Position numbers and translations under genes: made by a program. The notes under the pieces are model-generated. The model did no database searches, was not told the DNA's origin, and saw only the letters and a list, made by a program, of their open reading frames with translations. From the NCBI GenBank assembly GCA_049840875.1, contig JASGJE010000006.1, forward strand, positions 434,001-498,000: a stretch of DNA of 64,000 bases, in the 5' to 3' direction. Positions 17,694-27,030 of the stretch are shown here, in pieces. The stretch is from JAFDYH01 sp049840875 (GTDB taxonomy: Bacteria; Bacteroidota; Bacteroidia; Chitinophagales; Chitinophagaceae). The first letter of the stretch is position 1. Each line of letters opens with the position of its first letter.

Positions 17694-19247
17694 ATGAACG
17701 GTAAAGCATCTGGAAAAGGAACAATTCATTCGGAAAAGCTTTTGCTGCCGATGCTCATTACAATCATTGTCATTGTCGGTTTCCAGGTTTATTGGCTATA
17801 TGATAATTATAACCGGGAAAAAAGAATTCTGAACATAAAAACGAACTCCGATTTCCGTGAATCTATCTTCGAACTACAGGCTGACAAGTTTAATCTTCAT
17901 GCCAATCATGCGGATTCATTATCAAAAGACAGTGCAACGATAAAAGTTTTTGTAACAGATCATAATAATTCCGATGCGGAAGATCAGCCCGACGTAGATG
18001 CCGTAGAAATGGTGAACGTACTGAGAAATCGAGAGGGCGCTGAGATGCGAAAAGATACTAATAATAAAAAACAGCGGGTGCTGGTTTCTGTCGATCGTTC
18101 GGCTGCATGGTATCGCAATGATTCTCCAAAACGATCATTTCCCGATGGTGCGCCGGGTGAAAATTTTATCCGCTTACTTTCCCGGGTAGATTCTCTGCAG
18201 GATTCGTTGCACCTGAAAGATATAAATGTGCGGCTTCTTAAAAAGCTAAAAACTGATCAGGCTGTTGTTCCTTTTACTATTGTGAGAATTGATAGCGCTA
18301 CTGCCGGGGGAAAATCACCTTTTAATGAAGTGCGGCTAGGTTTTACAAACCCGGTCACATATAAATTGTTGCTTGGAAATACCTTTCCTTTTCTGCTTGG
18401 TAAGCTTACATGGCAAATCATTTTTTCCCTGTTTATTATGGCAGTTACTGTCGCTTCATTTGTTTTGCTTTATCGAAATGTATTGAAACAACAGCGATTG
18501 GTGGCAATGAAAAATGATTTTATCAGCAACATTACACACGAGTTAAAAACGCCAATCGCCACTGTTGGCGTAGCGATTGAAGCATTGAGAAACTTTGGCG
18601 CCTCGCAAAGTCCGGAACGGACAAAGGAGTATCTCGATATTTCAGCGGCTGAATTACAGCGGCTGGGGTTATTGGTAGATAAAGTGCTGAAGGTTTCTAT
18701 GCTTGAAAGCAATAAAATCGAATTGAAAAAAGAATCTTTTGATATCCGTGAGCTTGTAAATGAAGTTATGAACATGATGAAATTGCAACTGGAAAAACAA
18801 AATGCTTCTGTTGATATTAAAACCGCGGGTGATCGTTTTTCGATTGAGGCCGACAGATTGCATATAACCAGCGTTATTTATAATCTTATTGATAACGCCT
18901 TAAAATATAGTAAAGAAAGTCCTGTTATTGATATTCTAATAACCTCGTTAAATGAAGTGGTAGAAATAAAAGTAAAAGACAATGGTATAGGAATACCGAA
19001 AGAATACAGATCGAAAATATTTGAAAAATTCTTTCGCGTGCCTTCGGGGGATATGCACAATGTAAAAGGTTATGGGCTCGGCTTGAGTTATGTGCGGGAG
19101 ATATTGATTGAACATATGGGCTTCATCACAGTAGAAAGCGAACCGGGAAAAGGAAGTTTGTTTACCGTTATTTTGCCATACAAAGAAGCGCCGGTAATCA
19201 ACATTGACGGCAAACGAAAGATTATTAAAAAAGGAATCAGGCTATGA
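17694..19247 (+). CDS. Sensor histidine kinase
   Basis: The 517-residue membrane kinase has transmembrane helices at about 16-36 and 236-262 flanking a periplasmic sensor of about 200 residues with no family I recognise. The cytoplasmic part starts with the HisKA dimerisation helix. The phospho-acceptor is H282, in SNITHELKTPIATV. The HATPase_c domain follows with N box YNLIDNALKYS, G1 VKDNGIGIP, F box KIFEKFFRV and G2 GYGLGLSYV. The stop overlaps the regulator start as ATGA, so the two genes are translationally coupled. The start at 17694 is preferred to the TTG-type extension at 17658, because the -7 box lies inside that extension. Confidence 0.95.
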   Translation: MNGKASGKGTIHSEKLLLPMLITIIVIVGFQVYWLYDNYNREKRILNIKTNSDFRESIFELQADKFNLHANHADSLSKDSATIKVFVTDHNNSDAEDQPDVDAVEMVNVLRNREGAEMRKDTNNKKQRVLVSVDRSAAWYRNDSPKRSFPDGAPGENFIRLLSRVDSLQDSLHLKDINVRLLKKLKTDQAVVPFTIVRIDSATAGGKSPFNEVRLGFTNPVTYKLLLGNTFPFLLGKLTWQIIFSLFIMAVTVASFVLLYRNVLKQQRLVAMKNDFISNITHELKTPIATVGVAIEALRNFGASQSPERTKEYLDISAAELQRLGLLVDKVLKVSMLESNKIELKKESFDIRELVNEVMNMMKLQLEKQNASVDIKTAGDRFSIEADRLHITSVIYNLIDNALKYSKESPVIDILITSLNEVVEIKVKDNGIGIPKEYRSKIFEKFFRVPSGDMHNVKGYGLGLSYVREILIEHMGFITVESEPGKGSLFTVILPYKEAPVINIDGKRKIIKKGIRL

Positions 19248-19930
19248 GCAAAATCAAGGTATTGTATATGGAAGACGAATTGTTTCTCGGTAAAATCGTG
19301 AAGGAAAGTCTCGAAAGCCGCGGATTTGAAGTGGCGATGGAAAGCGATGGCGCAAAAGCAATTCCGTTATTTAAAAAGTCGGAGCCCGATATCTGCGTAT
19401 TGGATGTGATGTTACCGAACAAAGATGGATTTGCAATTGCAGATGAAATCAGGGATATCAATGAAGAAATTCCAATTATTTTTTTGACGGCGAAAACACA
19501 AACAGAAGACGTTGTGAAAGGATTTTCCACTGGCGCTAATGATTATATACGCAAGCCATTCAGCATGGAAGAGTTGATTGTGCGGATACAGAATGCCTTG
19601 CGTCTGAAAAAGGAAGCCCCCGCTAAAATAACTGGTGACAGCGTAAACATCGGAAAGTTCAATTTTAATATCAACCGGCAATTGCTTTCCGGCGGCGAAG
19701 AAGAAAAGAAGCTTTCATTCCGCGAAAGTGAATTGCTTAAGCTTCTATATGAAAACAGGGATAAAGTAATTGACCGTAAGGATATTTTAAACCTTTTATG
19801 GGGCAATGATTCATTTTTTAATAGCCGCAATCTTGACGTTTACATTACAAAGCTTCGCAGTTATCTTAAAGCTGATCCGGCATTGGAAATAATAACGGTG
19901 AAAGGCGTGGGCTACCGTTTCGTAGTATAG
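19244..19930 (+). CDS. OmpR/PhoB-family response regulator
   Basis: This 228-residue regulator has an N-terminal receiver domain with the acidic pocket E10-D11, phospho-acceptor D54 (CVLDVMLPNKDG), the switch T82 and K104 (YIRKPF). From about 130 to the end is a winged-helix DNA-binding domain, with FRESELLKLLYENRDKVIDR, the recognition helix region NLDVYITKLRSYL and the terminal wing IITVKGVGYRFVV. It is the cognate partner of the overlapping kinase. The triple-TTAAC sites before the barrel and GLPGLI genes are its most likely targets. Confidence 0.96.
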   Translation: MSKIKVLYMEDELFLGKIVKESLESRGFEVAMESDGAKAIPLFKKSEPDICVLDVMLPNKDGFAIADEIRDINEEIPIIFLTAKTQTEDVVKGFSTGANDYIRKPFSMEELIVRIQNALRLKKEAPAKITGDSVNIGKFNFNINRQLLSGGEEEKKLSFRESELLKLLYENRDKVIDRKDILNLLWGNDSFFNSRNLDVYITKLRSYLKADPALEIITVKGVGYRFVV

Positions 19931-19983
19931 TTTACCCACCATATCGCTGGCACGCTATTTTAAGCATAGCAGTAAACAAATTT

Positions 19984-21675
19984 ATGGCCCTTAAAAAAAG
20001 AACCAGGAATATCCTGATAGGAATCTTTATCTTCCTGGTACTTGCGGCCATTACTTTCCAGGTATTTATCGATCAATGGCTGGAGCCCGTTATTAAAAGC
20101 AGGCTCAAAGTATTAATCGTTTCGGGCTCAGACAGTCTTTACGATTTTCAACTTGGTAATATTGATGTGAATTTTTGGGGTGGTTCTGTAGAGCTTGACA
20201 GTCTGCATATAAAGGTAGATAGTGCGCATTATGCTCAACGGGAAAAGGCCGGTACATTGCCCGCATTGACGTCTGAAATCAATCTCGCAAAGGGCTCTAT
20301 TTCCGGTATCGGTTTATTGCAAATAGTTACAAAGAAAAAAATCAGTATCGGCACAATTCTGTCTAAGGGCGCAGACATCACTTTATCGCGCCATTATAGA
20401 AAATCAAAGGGGAAATTAAAAACAAGCAATGATCCTCTCTGGAAACTGCTCGAACCTGACATAAAGGCGATTGGCGTCGATCATATTCTGCTGAACGATA
20501 TTAATCTGAATTACTTCAACGCAGACAGCGCAAAAGCGTTTCATTTTAAATTTGAGCATTGCTCCGCCACTATTGACGATATAAAAATTGATAGCAGTGC
20601 GACAAATGATTCATCAAGAATTCTATTTACAAAAGATATTTCTGTCCTTTTCAATAATATTAAACTACAAACGCCGGATGCTTTATACGCTATTGAATCT
20701 AAACAGCTTCGTTATTCTTCGCAAAAACAAATAGTAGCTGCAGATGAGTTTAAATTGCATCCTGTATTAAGCCATGCAGAGTTTTATAAAAAGGTCGGAA
20801 ATGACAGAGACTTATATAACCTGAATTTTGAAAAACTGGAATTTATAAATTTTCAGCTGCCCAATTTTATCAATCGAAATTTGATAAGCGCAGACACACT
20901 CTCGTTGACAAAACCTCAAATTCATATTTATAAAGACCGTACACAGCCTGCGGATATGCGCAGCAAGTACGGAAAGTATCCACACCAGTTATTGATGAAG
21001 GCTCCCTTTTTCATCAACGTAAAAGACATCAAAGTAAAGAATGGTCTTCTAACCTACACCGAGAAGAATCAGAAAACATCGATGGAAGGAAAATTAATTT
21101 TCCAGGATCTGAGCGGTGGCATTTCAAATATCACGAATGAAGACGAAGGGATAAAGATTAATCCAAAATGTGTCGCGGATATTCATGGTGTATTTATGAA
21201 TAAGAGTCCTATTCACGCAGTATTTACTTTCTTCCAGGATAAGGCTGAAACAGGGAACTTTGAAGTAAGCGCAGACATGGAAAAAGTAAACGCGGAAGAG
21301 CTTAATCCTATAACGTTGCCATTGGCGCAGGCATCTGTAAAATCTTTTGACATTAAAGAACTACATTATCATATTTATGGCAATGAAAGATGGGGATCTG
21401 GTAATTTATCAATGCTATATAACAATCTCGCAATAGAATTAAAAAAAGTAGATGAAGATAATGGCGAGATAAAAAAGAAGGGATTGCTTTCATTCCTCGT
21501 TAACAAGCTGGTGGTTTTTCCAGATAATCCATCAAATAAGAAAGAGCGAAAAGCATTAAATATCCGCACGGAAAGAATTCCAAATAAATCATTCTTTAAT
21601 CTTGTTTGGAAAACATTGTTTGCATCTGTAAAGGATGTCGCAATAAGGATCGACGCTCTTAAGAAAAAGAAATAA
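19984..21675 (+). CDS. AsmA-like membrane-anchored protein
   Basis: The 563-residue protein has one N-terminal membrane anchor (about 10-30) after a KKRTRN positive patch. The long remainder is rich in short strands with frequent S-L and D-S-L turns. It resembles AsmA/DUF748-type bridge-like proteins implicated in lipid transport or envelope assembly. Recurring blocks of the form strand-L-x-F-x-x-I support a repetitive beta structure. The assignment rests on overall character, with no diagnostic motif. It follows the response regulator by 53 nt on the same strand and may be read through from it. Confidence 0.6.
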   Translation: MALKKRTRNILIGIFIFLVLAAITFQVFIDQWLEPVIKSRLKVLIVSGSDSLYDFQLGNIDVNFWGGSVELDSLHIKVDSAHYAQREKAGTLPALTSEINLAKGSISGIGLLQIVTKKKISIGTILSKGADITLSRHYRKSKGKLKTSNDPLWKLLEPDIKAIGVDHILLNDINLNYFNADSAKAFHFKFEHCSATIDDIKIDSSATNDSSRILFTKDISVLFNNIKLQTPDALYAIESKQLRYSSQKQIVAADEFKLHPVLSHAEFYKKVGNDRDLYNLNFEKLEFINFQLPNFINRNLISADTLSLTKPQIHIYKDRTQPADMRSKYGKYPHQLLMKAPFFINVKDIKVKNGLLTYTEKNQKTSMEGKLIFQDLSGGISNITNEDEGIKINPKCVADIHGVFMNKSPIHAVFTFFQDKAETGNFEVSADMEKVNAEELNPITLPLAQASVKSFDIKELHYHIYGNERWGSGNLSMLYNNLAIELKKVDEDNGEIKKKGLLSFLVNKLVVFPDNPSNKKERKALNIRTERIPNKSFFNLVWKTLFASVKDVAIRIDALKKKK

Positions 21676-21716
21676 ATTTTTATCTCTGTATCGTCTTCGT
21701 GTTTTTAAATTTGCGT

Positions 21717-22820
21717 ATGCCAAATCCATATGCTCTTACAGCCGATAAAATTTTCACTGGCGATAAATGGTTAAGTGATCATGCCATTGTAGTTGAAAAC
21801 GGGAAAATAAAATCTATCGTGCCGGCTTCAGGCGTAACAGGAGGAATTGAAATACGAAAATTTCCCGGATGCACTGCGGTTCCTTCATTAATTGACTTAC
21901 AGATCTATGGAGCACATGGTAAACTGTTAGCTTCTTATCCCGAACCAGATGCATTATATAGGTTGAATGATTACTGCCGCAGTGGCGGCGCCGCTCATTG
22001 CATGCCTACTGTTGCCACAAACGCAACCGATGTGTTTTATAAATGCATCGACGCTGTCAGAGATTACTGGAAACTTGGAGGCAAAGGTGTTTTAGGTCTT
22101 CATGTGGAAGGACCGTGGTTAAACCCGGCCAAAAAAGGAGCCCATCCTGAAAAATATATTTATAGTCCCTCTATAAAACAGGTAGAAGAATTATTAAATT
22201 ATGGTAAAGGCATTATCAAAATAATTACACTTGCGCCGGAGGTTTGCTCCAATGATATTATCCGATATATAATGTCGCAAGGCATCGTAGTATCGGCCGG
22301 CCATAGCAACGCCACCTATAAACAAGCGATGCATGGTTTCGCACAAAACATTCCGGTAGCCACACACCTATACAATGCAATGAGTCCATTGCAACATCGC
22401 GAACCCGGATTATTGGGAGCTATTCTCGATCACACATCTGTAAGGGCCAGTATTATTCCGGATGGATACCATGTTGATTTTGCTGCAGTCCGTATTGCAA
22501 AACAGGTAATGAAGGGGCGCTTATTTGTAATAACGGATGCGGTAACGGAGACGGACACTGGTTTATACCAGCATAAACTTGTTGGTGAAAAATATGAGTC
22601 TGATGGAATATTAAGTGGCTCTGCGCTCACAATGAGTAAAGCAGTAAAAAACCTGGTACAACATTGTAACATTGATCTTGCAGAAGCGCTTCGCATGTGC
22701 AGTCTATATCCTGCACAGGTGATGGGTTTACAAAATAGTCTGGGTAAAATTGAGCCGGGTTTTGATGCTTCAATTGCGATATTGAATGACAATTTTGATG
22801 TGGAAACGATAGCCGAATAA
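21717..22820 (+). CDS. nagA: N-acetylglucosamine-6-phosphate deacetylase
   Basis: NagA removes the acetyl group from GlcNAc-6-phosphate to give glucosamine-6-phosphate in amino-sugar recycling. This 367-residue amidohydrolase has the usual metal ligands: E131 in HVEGPW, H196 in SAGHSNA and H217 in ATHLYNAM. The catalytic aspartate is D274 in ITDAV. The first strand reads D-L-Q-I-Y-G, in line with NagA enzymes where Q-x-N replaces the H-x-H of other amidohydrolases. The ATG at 21717 is preferred to the GTG at 21699. A TAAATTTG box (21706-21713) ends 4 nt before it, so the transcript may be leaderless. No nagB or transporter lies nearby. Confidence 0.94.
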   Translation: MPNPYALTADKIFTGDKWLSDHAIVVENGKIKSIVPASGVTGGIEIRKFPGCTAVPSLIDLQIYGAHGKLLASYPEPDALYRLNDYCRSGGAAHCMPTVATNATDVFYKCIDAVRDYWKLGGKGVLGLHVEGPWLNPAKKGAHPEKYIYSPSIKQVEELLNYGKGIIKIITLAPEVCSNDIIRYIMSQGIVVSAGHSNATYKQAMHGFAQNIPVATHLYNAMSPLQHREPGLLGAILDHTSVRASIIPDGYHVDFAAVRIAKQVMKGRLFVITDAVTETDTGLYQHKLVGEKYESDGILSGSALTMSKAVKNLVQHCNIDLAEALRMCSLYPAQVMGLQNSLGKIEPGFDASIAILNDNFDVETIAE

Positions 22821-22960
22821 TAACTTGGCAACTCAGTTGCTTATCCATCGATGCGCAGGAAACACTTTCTTAATAACAACTCATACAGGAATTTTTTGTA
22901 TTACAATTTTTTTTCATAACCTTTAGATAGTCAATCCACATTCACCATCAATTCCTGTTT

Positions 22961-23941
22961 ATGAGAAAGCTTCAAGCACTATTGCTGGCTACAGTAGGTG
23001 CTATTTCATTTACCTGTATTTTTTCCTGCAACGAAACCAAAACATCTACAGAACCACAAGCGGCAGAAAAACCAAATGAAGATTCCATTAAAAAAGTGGT
23101 TGCCCGTGGTGAATATCTTGCGATGCATGTTACTGGTTGTATGGATTGCCATAGTAAACACGACTGGACGAAATACTCTGGTCCGATGGTTCCCGGCACA
23201 GAAGGTCAGGGAGGAGAAAAATTTGACCAGAAATTAGTAGGCGTTCCAGGTGTTGTTTATGCACGCAACATTACTCCAGATCCTGAAACTGGAATAGGTA
23301 AATGGAGTGATGCGGAAATCATTCGGGCAATGACGCAAGGTATCAGCAAAAATGGGGATACACTTTTTCCATTGATGCCATATCCGCACATTAATCGTTT
23401 GGCCAAAGAAGATATTCTGAGCATTGTCGCTTATCTCCACACATTGAAACCTATAAAAAACGAGGTTCCTAAACGGCAACTAATGTTACCTGCGATGAGC
23501 CTTGCATATCCTCCGAATTTGCAACCATCTATTGACAGCAATGCGATTCCTCCTGCTTCGAACATCGTTGCTTATGGTGCATACCTGACGAATGCTGCTG
23601 CTTGTATGGATTGTCATACTCCAATGATTAAGGGGCAATTTGATTTTCAACATGCATTTTCGGGTGGTCTGACATTTAATGCAGAAACGTTTACAGTAAG
23701 CAGTGCGAATATTACCCCAGATTCAGCTACCGGACTTGGTACATGGACAGAAGAACGTTTTCTCAATAAATTCATTCCTTATCGCAAAGAAGAATCATAC
23801 AATCATGAAGCCGGTAAGCAAAATACAATCATGCCGCTTACATTTTATGCTGGTATGACGGATGAAGACCTGAAGGCGATCTATGCATTTTTAAGAACAT
23901 TACCGCCGACAAAACATGCTGTAGAAAAGTATCCGAAATAA
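22961..23941 (+). CDS. Dihaem cytochrome c lipoprotein
   Basis: The 326-residue protein has a lipoprotein signal ending in the lipobox IFSC (cysteine at 23). It carries two c-type haem sites: C60-M-D-C63-H64 and C215-M-D-C218-H219. Two repeated cytochrome domains each contain an N-I-T-P-D segment and a P-L-M-P-Y or MPLTFYAGM methionine-ligand region. It therefore sits on the periplasmic side of a membrane and carries electrons, in the manner of the cytochrome subunits of alcohol or sugar dehydrogenases. No dehydrogenase is adjacent. A Pro-rich linker (about 160-200) separates the two domains. Confidence 0.92.
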   Translation: MRKLQALLLATVGAISFTCIFSCNETKTSTEPQAAEKPNEDSIKKVVARGEYLAMHVTGCMDCHSKHDWTKYSGPMVPGTEGQGGEKFDQKLVGVPGVVYARNITPDPETGIGKWSDAEIIRAMTQGISKNGDTLFPLMPYPHINRLAKEDILSIVAYLHTLKPIKNEVPKRQLMLPAMSLAYPPNLQPSIDSNAIPPASNIVAYGAYLTNAAACMDCHTPMIKGQFDFQHAFSGGLTFNAETFTVSSANITPDSATGLGTWTEERFLNKFIPYRKEESYNHEAGKQNTIMPLTFYAGMTDEDLKAIYAFLRTLPPTKHAVEKYPK

Positions 23942-23956
23942 TCTCTTTATAAAATG

Positions 23957-23990
23957 AAAAGGTTGACAGGAAAAGACCTGTCAACCTTTT
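23957..23990. terminator. Bidirectional terminator between cytochrome c and mqnC
   Basis: A perfect 14-bp stem (AAAAGGTTGACAGG, loop AAAAGA, CCTGTCAACCTTTT) has an A-run on one side and a T-run on the other. It therefore works for both convergent genes. Confidence 0.85.
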
Positions 23991-24008
23991 TTAGTTATAG
24001 CTTTATAG

Positions 24009-25133
24009 TTAATAGTTTACTACCTGTTCCTCTATCGTTTCAGGAATTTGCCTCCATTCATATTGTTGGTTGCGCAATTGCGGTTCGAAGCCAGCTTCAC
24101 GAATCGCATCCTGTATTGTCTTGTAAGTAAATCGATGTGGCGCACCTGCCGCGCTTACTACATTTTCTTCAATCATGATGGATCCGAAATCATTGGCACC
24201 TGCGTGCAAACAAATCTGCGCCGTTTGTCTGCCAACAGTTAACCATGATGCTTGTATATTCTTTACATTAGGAAGCATAATACGACTGATAGCAATCATT
24301 CGAATATATTCTTCAGGAGTCGTTAGATTATGTACGCCACGTATTCTTGTAAGTAAGGTATCTACATCCTGGAATGTCCATGGAATAAATGCTAGAAAAC
24401 CTTTAGCATCTGCAGGTTTTCTGCTTTGTACTTCTCTTATTTTTATTAAATGTTCAAACCGTTCTTCAATGGACTCAACATGACCAAACATCATAGTCGC
24501 AGATGTAGTGATGTTTTGTTTATGTGCCTCTTGCATAATGTCCAACCACTCCTGTGATCCGCATTTTCCCTTTGATATAAGCCTGCGAACACGGTCTACT
24601 AATATTTCGGCGCCGGCTCCCGGGAGAGAATCCATCCCTGCCCTCCGCAATTCCATCAGCACTTCCCGGTGTGTAGATTTCTCCAGTTTTGTAATATGGG
24701 CAATTTCAGGAGGGCCGAGTGTGTGCAGTTTTATAGTTGGAAATTCATCTTTTATTGCACGGAATGTTTTCGCATAGAATTCTAATCCGAGGTCGGGGTG
24801 ATGTCCTCCCTGTAACAACAATTGATCCCCGCCATATTTAATGGTTTCCTGAATTTTTTTCCGGTATGTAGGCATATCCGTTATATATGCCTCCGCATGC
24901 CCTGGTATTCTGTAAAAGTTGCAAAACTTGCAATTTGCTATACAGACATTTGTTGTATTTACATTCCGGTCTATCTGCCAGGTTACCTTGCCATGAGGCA
25001 CTTGTTTTTTCCTCATTTCATTTGCGGTAAACATCAGCTCCGTAAGCGGAGCATTCTGGTAAATAAACATTCCTTCTTCAAGACTGAGGAATTCAAAATT
25101 TAACGCCTTCTGGTACAAATCTGACAGATTCAT
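24009..25133 (-). CDS. mqnC: Cyclic dehypoxanthinyl futalosine synthase
   Basis: MqnC is a radical SAM enzyme of the futalosine menaquinone pathway that cyclises dehypoxanthine futalosine. The 374-residue protein has the iron-sulfur motif C64-x3-C68-x2-C71 (NVCIANCKFCNFYR). It also has LQGGHHPDLGLEFY, the FIPWTFQ segment and MIEENVVSAAGA, which favour MqnC over the related MqnE. An in-frame ATG lies upstream at 25202. The start at 25133 (MNLSDLYQKAL) is chosen because it matches the usual N-terminus and length. The remaining mqn genes are elsewhere. Confidence 0.9.
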   Translation of the reverse strand: MNLSDLYQKALNFEFLSLEEGMFIYQNAPLTELMFTANEMRKKQVPHGKVTWQIDRNVNTTNVCIANCKFCNFYRIPGHAEAYITDMPTYRKKIQETIKYGGDQLLLQGGHHPDLGLEFYAKTFRAIKDEFPTIKLHTLGPPEIAHITKLEKSTHREVLMELRRAGMDSLPGAGAEILVDRVRRLISKGKCGSQEWLDIMQEAHKQNITTSATMMFGHVESIEERFEHLIKIREVQSRKPADAKGFLAFIPWTFQDVDTLLTRIRGVHNLTTPEEYIRMIAISRIMLPNVKNIQASWLTVGRQTAQICLHAGANDFGSIMIEENVVSAAGAPHRFTYKTIQDAIREAGFEPQLRNQQYEWRQIPETIEEQVVNY

Positions 25134-25297
25134 ATGCTTTCTCTCCGGGTTGCAAAAGTACTGCGGAATAGCAGATAAATTACGGTTGAACGGTTTCCTC
25201 ATTCAGTTTTGTTGCGATAATTTTAGTCTTTTATAAACAGTACTGCATCTTTTTTTACTATCTGTTTGTCTCTCATTATTAATAAGCCAATAACTGC

Positions 25298-26497
25298 ATG
25301 AAACAAAAACTGCTTGCCATTTGCCTTTTTCTTTTATCGTTGCAATCCGGTCTCCGGCTATTGGCGCAGGAAGAATTTGTAGAGCCCCCGGCAAAATTTA
25401 TAACCCGGTTTACATTCACACAGTTATACGGCGGTGTGATATTACTGAAAGGCACGTTTGCAAATTATCCCGACTCTCTCAATTTTATCTTCGATACCGG
25501 CAGCGGGGGAATTTCCCTGGATTCTACAACTGCTGATTATTTCAAGGTAAAAGGCGTTCCATCCGAGAAAACTATACGGGGAATAGCAGGAATGCGCAAG
25601 GTTAGTTTCCTGTATAATCAGAAACTTCACCTCCCTGGTCTCACCGTTGATAGCCTCAATTTTCACATCAACGACTACGAAATTCTCACCAATGTTTATG
25701 GCGAACGGATCGATGGTATTATAGGATACTCTGTACTCAGCAGGTATATCATCAAACTTGATTACGATAGCTCTATCATTTCTTTCTATTCCAAAGGCTA
25801 TATGAAATATCCCCGCGGAGGATATTTACTTCGACCGGTTATCACCACATTACCAGTACAGGCTGCAAAAGTGAGAGATAACAAAACAATTTTTTCACGA
25901 TTTCTCTTCGATATGGGCGCTGGCCTTTGCCTTATGTTATCCTCGGATTTTGCAAGGGATAGCGCTATTATCAGTCCAAAAAGAAAACTATACGCGAAGG
26001 AAGCAGAAGGATTAGGCGGTAAAGTTGATATGCATGCTACAGTTGTAAAGGAAGTCAAAGTAGGGCCTTACAAATTCAGAAATGTGCCTGTGTATATTTT
26101 TGATGACGCATATAATGTTACTTCATATCCTTATTTAGGTGGTATACTTGGTAACGATCTGCTCAGAAGGTTTAATATTATTCTCAATTACGAACGAAGA
26201 GACATTTACATCACACCAAACTCTCACTTTACTGAGCAATTTGACTATGCTTATTCAGGTATCGAGCTTTACAATATAAATGGATTGATTGTTATAGGCG
26301 ATGTTGCAGAAGGTTCACCGGCACAGAAAGCCGGATTACTGGAAGGCGATATTGTAGTTGGAATCAATAAAGCGTTTGATCAGAATCTTTCTCACTACAA
26401 AGCCGCAATGCAGGTACCGGGTGAGAAAATAAAAGTCGTCATCCGCAGAAATGATAAATTAATGGAAATAAACTTTAAGGTAAAAACAATCCTTTAA
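25298..26497 (+). CDS. Secreted aspartyl protease with PDZ domain
   Basis: The 399-residue protein has a signal peptide (1-24, ending LLAQ) and two retropepsin-like lobes. The first active-site motif is D66-T-G-S-G, and the second is D205-M-G-A-G, where the usual threonine is methionine. A C-terminal PDZ domain spans about 305-390 (GLIVIGDVAEGSPAQKAGLLEGDIVVGINK). Such proteins are periplasmic or cell-surface proteases, with the PDZ domain binding peptide termini. The substitution in the second motif leaves the catalytic aspartate intact. It is divergent from mqnC. Confidence 0.88.
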   Translation: MKQKLLAICLFLLSLQSGLRLLAQEEFVEPPAKFITRFTFTQLYGGVILLKGTFANYPDSLNFIFDTGSGGISLDSTTADYFKVKGVPSEKTIRGIAGMRKVSFLYNQKLHLPGLTVDSLNFHINDYEILTNVYGERIDGIIGYSVLSRYIIKLDYDSSIISFYSKGYMKYPRGGYLLRPVITTLPVQAAKVRDNKTIFSRFLFDMGAGLCLMLSSDFARDSAIISPKRKLYAKEAEGLGGKVDMHATVVKEVKVGPYKFRNVPVYIFDDAYNVTSYPYLGGILGNDLLRRFNIILNYERRDIYITPNSHFTEQFDYAYSGIELYNINGLIVIGDVAEGSPAQKAGLLEGDIVVGINKAFDQNLSHYKAAMQVPGEKIKVVIRRNDKLMEINFKVKTIL

Positions 26498-26544
26498 TTC
26501 TTACGACGCACAGTATTCTGCTCGCAAAAAATATCTCCAAATTG

Positions 26545-26574
26545 ATTTCAATCTACCCGATTGAAATTTTTTTT
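26545..26574 (+). terminator. Terminator after aspartyl protease gene
   Basis: A 9-bp perfect stem (ATTTCAATC, loop TACCC, GATTGAAAT) is followed by a run of T to 26574. Confidence 0.75.
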
Positions 26575-27030
26575 AAACATCATTGTCTTAATAAACACTA
26601 TTTAATGTGAATATCTCTTTGTGAAACGTGAATATGAAACTGTATAATTAAACCATAAAAAACAAATATGCAAACATTGATTGGTTGATTGTTCAGAGAA
26701 CACAAGTTATTCGAGTTAGATTCACAATTTTATCGTTTTTAAGTTTTGTAAAGTTTCCCATACAGGGTTATTCACACTATTGTTAAAAATGAAGGGAAAC
26801 TGAACAAATACGTGGTTCCTGGATGTTAATTATACTGGTAATAATGTGGATATTCTATTGAATTCAAGTTTTTGTAATTTTATAGAAATGATTTTTCCAC
26901 TAATTCACAGCTGTAATAATAATAGTCTTTTTTATAAAAAATTATATTATTAATACTATAATAGAGGTAAAAAAAGTTTTTGAAAAATGAATTGAGTTGG
27001 GCGTAATATTGCCACCCTGAATTTTTATTT
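26575..27030 (+). other. Long AT-rich noncoding stretch before nadA
   Basis: No supported coding frame is present on either strand. The sequence is very AT-rich. The only feature I can support is the promoter at its 3' end. Confidence 0.5.
26979..27011 (+). promoter_or_regulatory. Promoter of nadA
   Basis: TTTG at 26979-26982 and TAATATTG at 27004-27011 are 21 nt apart. The -7 box has one mismatch to TAnnTTTG. The nadA start lies 20 nt downstream. Confidence 0.45.

Noticed and set aside
22430..22831. 133-codon minus-strand frame in nagA
   Set aside because: It overlaps conserved catalytic parts of nagA and has no motif.
26575..27030. Possible oriC or DnaA box cluster
   Set aside because: I looked for TTATCCACA and close variants here and near mnmG and found no convincing cluster.
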